A stretch of 64,000 nucleotides of DNA from Trichococcus pasteurii (GTDB lineage Bacteria > Bacillota > Bacilli > Lactobacillales > Aerococcaceae), in NCBI RefSeq assembly GCF_900112935.1, contig NZ_FONM01000017.1:1-64000 (forward strand), read 5' to 3'. Position 1 is the first letter of the stretch, and every line of letters starts with the position of its first letter. Below the pieces are notes generated by a model. It was not told the origin of the DNA, did not search any database, and was given only the letters and a program-made list of their open reading frames with translations. The position numbers and the translations under genes were made by a program. Shown piece after piece: positions 10,844 to 19,769 of the stretch.

Positions 10844-11389
10844 TTAGGCCTGGCCTGACGAGCCGAAACCACCTGTGCGTTCCGATCCTTCCGCTTCATC
10901 CTGGTCGGCTTTCAGGAACTGCAGGAAGATGCCCTGGCCGATGCGGTCGCCCTTGCGGATGACTTTGTCGCGCAAGCCGAAATTCAGGAACTGGAAGTAG
11001 ATGTGGCCTTCGTTGCCCTCGTTATTGTAATAATCCGCATCGACTATGCCCACGCCATTCGGCAGCACGATGAAATTTTTCAGCGGATTGCTGGAACGGT
11101 TCGTCAATTGCAGGTACTCATCTTCCTGCATGTAGGCTTTGATCCCGGTAGGCACCAAAAGCGGACGCAAAAGTTGCTCTTTCTTTTCGAGCGCCTCATC
11201 TTTGTCGCTGCCGAACAGTTCCGCCAGATGCGATCCCGCGCTTTGCACGACCGTTTTCCAGATCGCCGGCAAGACGATTTCTTCGGCTGCTTCAAAATCA
11301 TATCCCGCTGCGTGTTTCGTTGCACGCTTGGGCAATTGGATGTTTTTATCGGCATAACTGCTGATGACTTCAAACCCTCTTTTGCTCAT
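10844..11389 (-). CDS. dut: dUTP diphosphatase, trimeric type with insertion
   Basis: Hydrolyses dUTP to dUMP and pyrophosphate, keeping uracil out of DNA and feeding dTMP synthesis. All five family motifs are visible: AGYDFEA (28-34), RSS (98-100), NGVGIVDADYY (111-121), GDRIGQ (147-152) and the C-terminal Gly-rich arm RTGGFGSSG (171-179). At 181 residues it is about 35 longer than the classical enzyme; the excess is a charged segment at 41-78 between motifs 1 and 2. AAAGGGG lies upstream of the ATG. It opens the leftward block but is separated from radA by a terminator-like structure. Confidence 0.9.
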   Translation of the reverse strand: MSKRGFEVISSYADKNIQLPKRATKHAAGYDFEAAEEIVLPAIWKTVVQSAGSHLAELFGSDKDEALEKKEQLLRPLLVPTGIKAYMQEDEYLQLTNRSSNPLKNFIVLPNGVGIVDADYYNNEGNEGHIYFQFLNFGLRDKVIRKGDRIGQGIFLQFLKADQDEAEGSERTGGFGSSGQA

Positions 11390-11735
11390 CTATCAAAACC
11401 CCTTTTTCTCTCTAGTATCGCTGCATCGATTTCTTATGCATCAAAGAACCATTTTACCAAAACAACGGCGGTTTTTCACGGTTTAGTTGTGCATTTGAGC
11501 TTTCCTGAAGCTGCCGGAGCGAGCGCTGTGCAAACTATAGCAATGAATTGAGACTTTTTCATGACTAATTCCTGAGGTTTTTCTAAAAGCTTTCCGCGCC
11601 AAGAAAGCGCCTTCGGCAAAGTGCACAAAAACCCGGCGCCTTTTTTGGGCAGTTTCCCGTGGTTATGGAATCCGCTTTCAAATAAGATAAGGACATAAAA
11701 GAAAACCAAAAAAATCAAAAGGCAGGTACAAATAA
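11390..11735. other. Intergenic region between divergent dut and msmK
   Basis: 346 bp that must hold the promoters of both genes. No convincing -35/-10 pair, cre site or RNA element was found. A cre-like sequence near 11665 has one base too many in the spacer. The minus-strand frame of 80 codons across it has no family features and is not called. Confidence 0.5.
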
Positions 11736-12845
11736 ATGGTAGAGATCCAGTTGAACAGCATCCATAAAAAATATGACAATTCCCAAAATTACTCCGTTAC
11801 AGATTTCAACTTGCATATCCAAGATCGCGAATTCATCGTCTTTGTCGGTCCTTCCGGTTGCGGAAAATCAACGACACTTCGTATGATCGCCGGTCTGGAA
11901 GACATTTCCGAAGGCGAATTGGTCATCGGCGATACCGTCATGAACGATGTAGCGCCGAAAGACCGCGATATCGCGATGGTGTTCCAGAACTACGCGCTCT
12001 ATCCGCATATGACCGTATTCGACAACATGGCTTTCGGTCTGAAATTGAGAAAGTACAGCAAAGACGAAATCAAAAAACGTGTTGATAACGCAGCTGACAT
12101 CTTGGGCTTGACGGAATACTTGGACCGCAAACCGGCAGCTTTATCCGGTGGTCAAAGACAGCGTGTCGCTTTGGGCCGCGCAATCGTGCGTGATGCAAAA
12201 GTCTTCCTGATGGACGAGCCTTTATCCAACTTGGACGCAAAATTGCGTGTGGCCATGCGTGCTGAGATCGCAAAATTGCACCGCCGCCTGAACACGACAA
12301 CTATCTACGTAACCCATGACCAAACGGAAGCGATGACCATGGCGGACCGCATCGTCATCATGAAGGACGGCTTTGTGCAACAGATCGGCAGCCCGAAAGA
12401 AGTCTATGATACGCCAGTGAACGTCTTCGTAGCCGGATTCATCGGATCGCCTGCCATGAACTTCTTCAACGTTACGTTGCAGGATGGCGTCATCACGAAC
12501 GGCGAAGGTCTTAAATTGACTTTACCGGCCGGAAAACGCAAAGTCCTGGAAGAACGCGGCTACAACGGCAAAGAGTTGATCTTCGGCATCCGTCCGGAAG
12601 ACATCCAAAGCGAGCAGATCGTTCTGGACACGAACCCTTCATGGGCCGTCAAAGCGGAAGTGGTCGTATCCGAATTATTGGGTGCTGAAACCATGCTTTA
12701 CAGCAAAGTCGGCAGCACTGAATTCATTTCCCGTGTGGACGCGCGCGATTTCCATTCGCCGGGCGAAATCATTGATTTGGCCTTCAACATGAGCAAGTCC
12801 CACTTCTTCGACAAGCAATCCCAAGACGTGATCGCCATCCCTTAA
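11736..12845 (+). CDS. msmK: Sugar ABC transporter ATP-binding protein, MsmK/UgpC type
   Basis: The ATPase that powers CUT1-family oligosaccharide importers. Walker [10 protein letters not shown] (38-46), signature LSGGQRQR (136-143), Walker B with MDEP (159-162), the H-loop THDQTEA, and a C-terminal OB-fold regulatory domain (about 240-369). 369 residues is the family norm. It stands alone, transcribed away from the msmEFG genes some 7 kb to the right, which lack an ATPase; family knowledge says one MsmK often energises several importers. A weak AGGCAGG site precedes the ATG. Confidence 0.93.
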   Translation: MVEIQLNSIHKKYDNSQNYSVTDFNLHIQDREFIVFVGPSGCGKSTTLRMIAGLEDISEGELVIGDTVMNDVAPKDRDIAMVFQNYALYPHMTVFDNMAFGLKLRKYSKDEIKKRVDNAADILGLTEYLDRKPAALSGGQRQRVALGRAIVRDAKVFLMDEPLSNLDAKLRVAMRAEIAKLHRRLNTTTIYVTHDQTEAMTMADRIVIMKDGFVQQIGSPKEVYDTPVNVFVAGFIGSPAMNFFNVTLQDGVITNGEGLKLTLPAGKRKVLEERGYNGKELIFGIRPEDIQSEQIVLDTNPSWAVKAEVVVSELLGAETMLYSKVGSTEFISRVDARDFHSPGEIIDLAFNMSKSHFFDKQSQDVIAIP

Positions 12846-12907
12846 CCAGAGGATGGTCAGCATCACCTGAAACACACTTACCAGTTCTAACCTACCCTCC
12901 CCCCATA

Positions 12908-12941
12908 GAAAAAGGCGAGCCTCCATTGGCTCGCCTTTTTC
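12908..12941 (+). terminator. Terminator of msmK
   Basis: GAAAAAGGCGAGCC and its exact complement flank a 6-base loop, ending in TTTTTC. Confidence 0.85.
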
Positions 12942-12976
12942 TTATGGATGCAGTTGCGTATTTTGGTCGGAGGAGG

Positions 12977-13128
12977 GTGCCGGAATATGGGCGCAGCTCC
13001 GGCGAAGGACCTTCCAACAGGAGCACACCGGCAATAGTCGCATTCAACTACGGCGAAGCTGCCTTCATCGGAAAACACAGGCAGAATGTAGCAGAACTCC
13101 GGCGAAACCTCCGTTCACGGGAGGAGAG
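12977..13128. repeat. ~50-bp hairpin repeats, three degenerate units (array A)
   Basis: Three tandem units centred on GGCGAA at 13001, 13052 and 13101 (steps of 51 and 49 bp). Each has a core with flanking inverted repeats, best seen at 13097-13123, where CTCCGGCGAA faces TTCACGGGAG. The core CCGGCGA...TTCA.CGG is the same as in the two arrays near 48.7 and 49.9 kb, so all three belong to one family. No function is known to me. Confidence 0.6.
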
Positions 13129-13140
13129 AGCTCTCTACCA

Positions 13141-13181
13141 ACAATGAAGGAGGTGCCTCCATGAGACACCTCCTTCATTGT
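13141..13181. repeat. 15-bp perfect inverted repeat downstream of alpha-amylase gene
   Basis: ACAATGAAGGAGGTG (13141-13155) is exactly complementary to 13167-13181, with an 11-base loop. No T tract follows on either strand. It could be the 3' boundary of the amylase transcript. The arms carry AAGGAGGTG, a perfect ribosome-binding sequence, followed on both strands by an ATG in the loop. Confidence 0.6.
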
Positions 13182-13233
13182 GCAGCTACTATTTTCGCTT
13201 CAATCTATTCGCCCGCATTCATTCGGTAAGAAG

Positions 13234-14733
13234 TTATTCTTCCACCGCGTCTTTATCAAAGGCTTCAGCTGGTGAGATGCCGTCCTTCACCCAGACCGAA
13301 ATCGAACCGGCATTGACAGGGAAACGCCCGTTGCCGTCCGCACCGATTTCGACTTTGTCTTCGCGGTTGCCCGTGTAGTCGGCGAAAGTCTGGCCGGCGT
13401 ACTGCTCACCTACATACATGTCCTTGAAGCCTTCTTCGCTGTTGGAAAGCACAGTCGCCAAACCGTAAGGATGCTCCTCGTTCCCGAGACGGGTCCAGCC
13501 TACGCAGTTGCCGTGGTCGAAGTAGTCGCGCTGTTCGCCGTAAGCATGGTTGGCGCGCAGATAGAGCAGTTTATCCAGGAACGTTTGCTGGCCATCGACC
13601 GGATGCGGGCCTTTGATGCCGTAGTAATCTCCATAGAACAAGCAAGGGAAGCCTTGTTCGCGCAAGAGCGTCACGCCGTATGCCAATGGCGTAAACCAAG
13701 GCTCAACATAGGACTGCAGGGCTTGACCCGGTTGCGAATCGTGGTTATCGACAAACGTGACCGCATGGGTCGGGTTCTTGGCGACCAACGTCTGATTGAA
13801 AAGATTCCGCAGATCGTAATCCTTGCCTTGTTGGGATGCGACGTGGAAATTTTGGTGCAGGGCGACATCAAAAAGGTCGAATGTGAAGTCGGTCGCTTCC
13901 AAGTATTCCTTGATGGCACCGTAACGGTACTTCCAATATTCGCCGACCACATAAAAATCATCGCCATGCTGCGCGCGGATCGTCTGCACGAAATCCTGCA
14001 CGAACTGGTCATTGATGTGTTTGACGGCATCCAAGCGGAAGCCGTCGACGCCGGTTTCCTTGATGTACCAGTCCGCCCATTTCTTGACTTCCTCGACTAC
14101 CGCGGGATGGCTGTAATCGATGTCCGCATACATCAAGTAATCGTAATTGCCGTACTCGCTGTCGACGCTCTCGTTTTCCGCCCAGCCTTTTTCGAAGCCT
14201 TTGATCATGTAGATGGCTTCCTTGCCGTTCTCGTTGTTGAAGTCCGTCCCGGTGAAATGTTCCCAAGACCATTTGAAATCGGAATATTTGTCGCCGCGGC
14301 CCGGGAAAGTGAATTTCGTCCAGCCTTCGATTTCGTATGATTTTGACTCCTTTTCCTGACGATTGTCGGGATTCACTTCATAAGCAAGGAAGCGTTCCGT
14401 CTCGTCCGCGCCGGCTTTATGGTTCAGGACGACGTCGGCATAGACGGCGATCCCTTCCGCATGCAAGGCTTCGATCGCAGCCAAGTACTCTTCCTTGGTT
14501 CCGTATTTTGTGCGGACGGCCCCTTTTTGGTCGAATTCACCCAAATCATAGAGATCGTAGACGCCGTAGCCTGTGTCATTCGTCCCTGTCGCTTTGTAGG
14601 CCGGAGGAGTCCAGACAGCCGTGATGCCCAATCCCTTCAGATGCTTGGCATCCTCCTTCAGGCGATTCCATAATTGACCATCATCATCCAAATACCATTC
14701 AAAATATTGCATCATCAATCCATTTCCTGCCAT
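13234..14733 (-). CDS. Cytoplasmic alpha-amylase (GH13)
   Basis: Endo-hydrolysis of alpha-1,4-glucans. Catalytic residues are in the usual blocks: DVVLNH (100-105), nucleophile D235 in GFRLDAVKH, acid/base E265 in VVGEYW and D332 in FVDNHD. There is no signal peptide, so it acts inside the cell on glycogen or imported maltodextrins, like the GH13_5 amylases of Bacillus and E. coli AmyA. The ATG at 14733 (MAGNGLMMQYFEW) was chosen because it matches the conserved family start; an ATG six codons upstream is also possible. It sits near the msmK gene and the msm locus. Confidence 0.9.
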   Translation of the reverse strand: MAGNGLMMQYFEWYLDDDGQLWNRLKEDAKHLKGLGITAVWTPPAYKATGTNDTGYGVYDLYDLGEFDQKGAVRTKYGTKEEYLAAIEALHAEGIAVYADVVLNHKAGADETERFLAYEVNPDNRQEKESKSYEIEGWTKFTFPGRGDKYSDFKWSWEHFTGTDFNNENGKEAIYMIKGFEKGWAENESVDSEYGNYDYLMYADIDYSHPAVVEEVKKWADWYIKETGVDGFRLDAVKHINDQFVQDFVQTIRAQHGDDFYVVGEYWKYRYGAIKEYLEATDFTFDLFDVALHQNFHVASQQGKDYDLRNLFNQTLVAKNPTHAVTFVDNHDSQPGQALQSYVEPWFTPLAYGVTLLREQGFPCLFYGDYYGIKGPHPVDGQQTFLDKLLYLRANHAYGEQRDYFDHGNCVGWTRLGNEEHPYGLATVLSNSEEGFKDMYVGEQYAGQTFADYTGNREDKVEIGADGNGRFPVNAGSISVWVKDGISPAEAFDKDAVEE

Positions 14734-15002
14734 GCGATCACTGCCTTTCATCTCTGTTTAATTTTGTTGTGGTCCACAAAATGCTTTTTGATAAACTCAT
14801 TATACATGCTTCCCTTCCGTTTGCCTTTTGGGAAGGCTCAGGAGCATTGCATTTTTTGCCGCCGAGACGAAATGCTTGCATCTTGAATCCGGCGCCGGTA
14901 TACTGACATTAAGTTAGCTGATTGCTGATTTCTTTTTTTGGCCATATATCTCGAATTAGGAATATACGAAACAGAATACATTATGAAATGAGGAACCGAT
15001 TC

Positions 15003-15992
15003 ATGAACACATTAAGAGGAATCCACCACGTCACCGCCATCACAAGCAGCGCCGAAAAGAATTACGCCTTTTTCACGAACATCCTGGGCATGCGCTTGGT
15101 CAAAAAAACCGTCAACCAAGACGACATCCAGACTTATCACCTTTTCTTCGCCGATGACCGCGGTAGCGCCGGCACCGACATGACTTTCTTCGATTTCCCG
15201 GGCATCCCGAAAGCCGTCAGAGGGACCAACGAAATCTTCAAGACCGGTCTGCGCGTCCCTTCGGATGAAGCACTGGACTACTGGGTGAAACGTTTCGACA
15301 AATACAACGTCACGCATTCCGGTATCTATGAGCAGTTCGGCCGCCGGGTGATCGATTTCCAGGACTTTGACGAGCAGCTCTATCAGTTGGTTTCCGATGA
15401 ATCGGATACCGGCGTGGCTCCCGGGATTCCGTGGCAAAAAGGTCCAGTTCCGAATGAGTATGGCATCCGCGGCTTGGGACCGATTTTCGTCCGCATCGCT
15501 GATTTCAATTTCTACAGGCAAGTATTGGAGACTGTCTTGGGATTCCGCCATGTGGCAACCGACGGCGACGTCCATCTCTTCGAAGTGGGCGAAGGCGGAA
15601 ACGGCGGCCGCATGATCGTGGAGCACAACGCTTCGATGGGCCAAGCCCAGCAGGGTTTCGGCAGCGTCCACCACATGGCTTTCCGCGTGAAGGACCGCAA
15701 AGAATTGGAAGAATGGATCGCGCACATGGGCTCTTACCGCTTCCCGATTTCCGGCTATGTCGACCGTTTCTACTTCGAATCGCTCTACGCCAACATCGCT
15801 CAGGGCATCCTGTTAGAATTTGCGACGGACGGCCCGGGGTTCATCGATGATGAAGAGCCTTACGAGACATTGGGCGAACGCTTGGCCTTGCCGCCGAAAT
15901 TCCGCAACAATCGCGAAGAAATCGAAGGCTTGGTCCGTCAATTCGATACCGTACGCAGCACGAAGACTTTCGCAAAAGAATATTTGGACTGA
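15003..15992 (+). CDS. Ring-cleaving dioxygenase family protein (two VOC/glyoxalase domains)
   Basis: 329 residues with two vicinal-oxygen-chelate modules. Probable metal ligands are an N-terminal His in RGIHHVT (H8 or H9), a His in SVHHMAF of the second half and a Glu in ILLEFATDGPG. Members such as MhqA/MhqO/MhqE of Bacillus protect against quinones and catechols; others open aromatic rings. The substrate here cannot be read from sequence. The ATG at 15003 has GAGGAA upstream; in-frame codons before it look non-coding. It is monocistronic with a shared terminator behind. Given the plant-glycoside loci nearby, aglycone-derived phenolics are a possible target (inference). Confidence 0.8.
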   Translation: MNTLRGIHHVTAITSSAEKNYAFFTNILGMRLVKKTVNQDDIQTYHLFFADDRGSAGTDMTFFDFPGIPKAVRGTNEIFKTGLRVPSDEALDYWVKRFDKYNVTHSGIYEQFGRRVIDFQDFDEQLYQLVSDESDTGVAPGIPWQKGPVPNEYGIRGLGPIFVRIADFNFYRQVLETVLGFRHVATDGDVHLFEVGEGGNGGRMIVEHNASMGQAQQGFGSVHHMAFRVKDRKELEEWIAHMGSYRFPISGYVDRFYFESLYANIAQGILLEFATDGPGFIDDEEPYETLGERLALPPKFRNNREEIEGLVRQFDTVRSTKTFAKEYLD

Positions 15993-15996
15993 GAAC

Positions 15997-16045
15997 AAAA
16001 AGCAGGAGCCGCCTCGAATCAACGAGACAACTCCTGCTTTTTTTG
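15997..16045. terminator. Bidirectional terminator
   Basis: AAAAAGCAGGAG and CTCCTGCTTTTTTT form the outer stem, CTCG/CGAG an inner one. It lies between the convergent dioxygenase and alpha-galactosidase genes and has T runs in both directions. Confidence 0.85.
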
Positions 16046-16058
16046 CGTTTTAAACAGA

Positions 16059-18251
16059 TTATGCTTCCTTCAGCACCAGACAGACGCTCTGATAATCCCC
16101 TTGCAGGGCATCCTTCAGGTAGAGTCCGCGGTTCATCAGCTCATCCCCGCCGATTGCCCCTTCATACCCGCTGACGGTGTAGAATTTAACAGGGTCCAAG
16201 CCTTTGAAAAGCACTTTTTTCTTCTTCAGGTTGGCCCGGTCGAGAACGCGGTAGTAGAAATAGAGCGCCTCGTCCTGCTCGGGGCTCACAAAGATCCAAG
16301 CGGCCTCGTTCTGCGTTTCGAAAGGACTGAGGATGCGGTGGAAAGTCCCGTACTGAATCAGTTTGCGGTATTCCTTGTAGAAGCTGATCTGCTCCTTCAT
16401 CTCCTGTTTCTCGGCCTCGGACAGCGTCGTCACGTCGAGTTCGTAGCCCAAATTGCCGGCCATCGCCACATCCCCGCGCATCTTCATCGAAGCCATACGA
16501 TGCGTCTGATGATTCGGGATAGCCGAGACGTGCGAACCCATACTTGAAATCGGCATGACAAGGCTGGTGCCGTATTGGATTTCCAGTCTCGCCACCGCAT
16601 CGGTGTTGTCACTGGTCCAAGTCTGCGGCATGTAGTAGAGGAAACCAGGGTCGAAGCGTCCGCCGCCGCCCGAGCAGCTTTCAAAGAGGATATGCGGATA
16701 TTTCGTCACCAATGCCTCCATCACTTCATAAAGACCCAACATGTATTTGTGCAGCACTTCCCCCGGCAGCGTGCCTGGAGCGGCAGTTCCGATTTCGGTC
16801 ATGTTGCGGTTGTAGTCCCATTTGATGTAGTCGACCGGCACTTCATCCAAGACTTCCATCATCTGCGCCAGGATATTGTCGCGAACTTCCTTGCGGCTGA
16901 AGTCGATTACGTATTGGCTGCGGCTGAGCGATTTTTCCCGGCTCGGCGTATGAATGCACCAGTCCGGATGGGCGCGATAAAGCTCGCTGTCTTCGGAAAT
17001 CATTTCCGGTTCGAACCATAAGCCGAACAGCATGCCCTTCGCTTTGATGTTCTCAGCGAGTTGCTTCAAGCCGGACGGCAATTTCGCGGTATGGACATGC
17101 CAATCACCCAGCGAAGAGTAATCATCGTCACGTTTGCCGAACCAACCATCGTCCAGCACGAACAGTTCGATCCCCAAAGTGGACGCTTCATCAGCCATCG
17201 CTTCGATTTTGTCAGCTGTGAAATCGAAGTAGGTGCCTTCCCAGTTGTTGATCAGGACCGGTCGCTCCGCAAATTGATGTTGCCCGCGAATCAGATGTTT
17301 CTGGTAGAACGGATGCAGCGTCTGCGATAGGCCATTCAACCCGTTTTCGCTGTATACCAATACGACTTCCGGTGTCTGGAACGCCTCTCCAACAGGTAAA
17401 TGCCATTGGAAGTGGGTTGGATTGATGCCCATCTGGACGCGTGTCTGCGCGTAAGTATCGACTTCGACATTAGCTCGGAATTCGCCGCTGTAGACGAAAT
17501 GGAATCCGTAGACCGCTCCTTGATCTTCCGTCGCCGTTTTATCGGCCAAAGCCACGAACGGCTGATAGGCATGGCTCGTGGTTCCGCGTTTGCTGTCGAG
17601 CGTGTGGATACCGCGGACAAGCGGCGTGCGCACGATTTGGCGTTCCCTTCCCCAGGCACCCGGCAATTGGATCATATCAAAATCAGCATCCGGGAAATCG
17701 ATGGACATGCTCAAGGCTTTGTTCAGGTGGATAGCTTCAGCTCCGTTGTTACGGAAGCTGGCCGAACGCGTCAGCACCGGATAGTCCTTGAACAAGGTGT
17801 AGCTCAAAACGACTTCCACCTTCGTGACGGTATCCTCTAAAGTCAGCAGCAAGGTTTCCGCCGGTTCTTCCTTTGTCTCGTAGGTTTGCGGCAACCCTTG
17901 CAGCGGCTGTTTGCCTATCACGATGTCATGGCTCTTGTAGGTCAACAAGCTGACGGTCGTTTGATCGGGATACAGACATTCGAATGCCGATTCGCGGAAA
18001 TCACCGCTGCCGTTACCCGGGAATTCCTGCGGCAATGTCGCCAGCGAAAATATACGGCCAGGCACTTCGAATGGATTGGGTGCAAAAGCATTGTCTTGGC
18101 GCGGATAATCAGCCACCTGGGAAAAGCTGTTGAGCCGCTTTCCCCAATACTGATGGGACACATATTTTTCTTCCTCCAGCGCAATCACATAGCTCACTGA
18201 TTCATTCTTCAGGTGGAAATATTTCTTTTTTTCATCAAATGTTATCGTCAC
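16059..18251 (-). CDS. aga: Alpha-galactosidase (GH36)
   Basis: Removes terminal alpha-1,6-galactose from raffinose, stachyose and melibiose in the cytoplasm. About 730 residues: an N-terminal beta-sandwich, a TIM barrel and a C-terminal beta domain. The nucleophile is D479 in KWDYNRN and the acid/base D548 in SDNTDA (numbered from the start used here). The GTG at 18251 was chosen because AAGGAG lies exactly 8 bases upstream; an ATG at 18257 is too close to it. It is the last gene of the msm operon, after sucrose phosphorylase, so raffinose is split to galactose and sucrose, and the latter is phosphorolysed. Confidence 0.94.
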   Translation of the reverse strand: MTITFDEKKKYFHLKNESVSYVIALEEEKYVSHQYWGKRLNSFSQVADYPRQDNAFAPNPFEVPGRIFSLATLPQEFPGNGSGDFRESAFECLYPDQTTVSLLTYKSHDIVIGKQPLQGLPQTYETKEEPAETLLLTLEDTVTKVEVVLSYTLFKDYPVLTRSASFRNNGAEAIHLNKALSMSIDFPDADFDMIQLPGAWGRERQIVRTPLVRGIHTLDSKRGTTSHAYQPFVALADKTATEDQGAVYGFHFVYSGEFRANVEVDTYAQTRVQMGINPTHFQWHLPVGEAFQTPEVVLVYSENGLNGLSQTLHPFYQKHLIRGQHQFAERPVLINNWEGTYFDFTADKIEAMADEASTLGIELFVLDDGWFGKRDDDYSSLGDWHVHTAKLPSGLKQLAENIKAKGMLFGLWFEPEMISEDSELYRAHPDWCIHTPSREKSLSRSQYVIDFSRKEVRDNILAQMMEVLDEVPVDYIKWDYNRNMTEIGTAAPGTLPGEVLHKYMLGLYEVMEALVTKYPHILFESCSGGGGRFDPGFLYYMPQTWTSDNTDAVARLEIQYGTSLVMPISSMGSHVSAIPNHQTHRMASMKMRGDVAMAGNLGYELDVTTLSEAEKQEMKEQISFYKEYRKLIQYGTFHRILSPFETQNEAAWIFVSPEQDEALYFYYRVLDRANLKKKKVLFKGLDPVKFYTVSGYEGAIGGDELMNRGLYLKDALQGDYQSVCLVLKEA

Positions 18252-18281
18252 AGTCATCACTCCTTGGATCTCTTCGTTTTA

Positions 18282-19721
18282 CTAAAATATTTGTTCGTCT
18301 CCTGCCGCAGTGCGGTGCAGGACCGAGAATTTGTTCGTAGCCAGGTCGACAGATAGGCTGGCCGATTCTTCGGCAGTGGCCCACGTCAAAGTGAAGGCCC
18401 CTTCGTCGAGCATCGTTATCTCCAAGTCGCCGTCGAACGCTTTGGCCGTGTTGCGGAAAGCCAGCAAGCGGAAAAGATCTTTTACGACCGGACGTTCGAT
18501 TTCCTGATTGATTTCATCCAGGCTATAGTAGTGACGGTTGATGTTGCGGCCTTCCTTGCTGTTCTCCAGCAGTTCCAGATCGTTTTCGCCGGCCAGCAAG
18601 CCCACGTAATAGATCTGCGGAATGCCCGGAGTGAAGCACTGGATTGCCCGCGCCAACAGATAGGCGGCATCGTTGTTGCCCAAAGCCGAATAGTACGTGC
18701 AGTTGATCTGATAGATGTCCAGGTTGTTGTAGGCTTCCGAGCTATAAATCCGCTTCAAGTTAGCGCCCTTTTCGTAAAGGGCTTCGACCGCGAAGTCCAC
18801 TTCTTCCTGGGTCAGCAGATCCTTCACATCAACGACACCGATGCCGTCATGCGTGTCCAAGGTGGTGAATTGGTTGCGCGGACAGATTTCCAGCCAGTGC
18901 AGCAGCTTCTCGGCTTTGCCGCTGTAAAGGGCGTGCAGCACCAACATCGGCAAGGCGAAATCGTAGACCGGATAGCCTTTTTCCGCGATTTTTTGTTGGA
19001 TTGTGTAATGCTCATGGATTTCCGGAAGCACCGTCACACCATATGGCTCCAGGATTTCCACTGCGTATTCCAGCATCTCCCAAATTTCCGGTTCAACGAA
19101 GAAGCAATTCGTATCCAATTCTTTGATGGCATAGGCGAATGCGTCCAAACGGATGATCGAGGCTCCTTTGTCCGCCAGGAAACTCAAGGTATCCTTGATG
19201 AACCGGCGCGTCGCTTCAGTCTTCACATTCAGATCGATTTGCTCTTCCGAGAACGTGCACCAAACTTTTTCCGTCGTACCGTCCTTGAAATGGGCGTCCA
19301 CGAAAGGCGCTTTGGGTTTGCGTTTATAGATCAGATCGATGTCCGCTTCAGTCGGTCGGTTCTCCGGCCAATAGTCGTTGTAGCGGATGAAGTAGTCTTT
19401 GTAGGGAGACTCTTCTTTTTTCTCCAAAAAGTCCAAATAATAGGGCGATTGCGCGGAAATGTGGTTCAGCATGAATTCATACATCATGTAGTATTTTTCG
19501 CTGATGCGTTTGATGTCCTCCCAACCGCCGAACCGCTCATCCACTTTCGTGTAGTCCATCGGCGAAAAGCCGCGGTCGCCGGATGACGGGAAGAACGGCA
19601 GAATATGCACGCCGCCGACGACCCCTTTCAGATGGGTATCCAGCACATGTTCCAAGTCCTTCAGGTTATTTCCCAGACTGTCCGGATAGGTGATCAGCAT
19701 TGCTTCGTTTTTTATCTTCAT
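18282..19721 (-). CDS. gtfA: Sucrose phosphorylase (GH13)
   Basis: Converts sucrose and phosphate to alpha-glucose 1-phosphate and fructose. 479 residues. Nucleophile D193 in IRLDAFAYA, acid/base E234 in LPEIHEHY, and the third carboxylate D292 in LDTHDGIG. It is located between the msmG permease (48 bp upstream) and the alpha-galactosidase gene (31 bp downstream), the classical msm arrangement. No signal peptide. The closest alternative would be a sucrose-6-phosphate phosphorylase, which the context does not favour. Confidence 0.93.
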   Translation of the reverse strand: MKIKNEAMLITYPDSLGNNLKDLEHVLDTHLKGVVGGVHILPFFPSSGDRGFSPMDYTKVDERFGGWEDIKRISEKYYMMYEFMLNHISAQSPYYLDFLEKKEESPYKDYFIRYNDYWPENRPTEADIDLIYKRKPKAPFVDAHFKDGTTEKVWCTFSEEQIDLNVKTEATRRFIKDTLSFLADKGASIIRLDAFAYAIKELDTNCFFVEPEIWEMLEYAVEILEPYGVTVLPEIHEHYTIQQKIAEKGYPVYDFALPMLVLHALYSGKAEKLLHWLEICPRNQFTTLDTHDGIGVVDVKDLLTQEEVDFAVEALYEKGANLKRIYSSEAYNNLDIYQINCTYYSALGNNDAAYLLARAIQCFTPGIPQIYYVGLLAGENDLELLENSKEGRNINRHYYSLDEINQEIERPVVKDLFRLLAFRNTAKAFDGDLEITMLDEGAFTLTWATAEESASLSVDLATNKFSVLHRTAAGDEQIF

Positions 19722-19769
19722 TACAGTTACCTCATTCTCAAATATCGTTAAATTGCGTTCCGTTTTTCC

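Noticed and set aside
11660-11680. cre-like sequence upstream of msmK (ATGGAATCCGCTTTCAA)
   Set aside because: One base too long between the half-sites for a proper cre and no promoter could be placed around it.
11476-11718. 80-codon minus-strand frame between dut and msmK
   Set aside because: No ribosome site at its start, no domain, and an odd composition; treated as non-coding.
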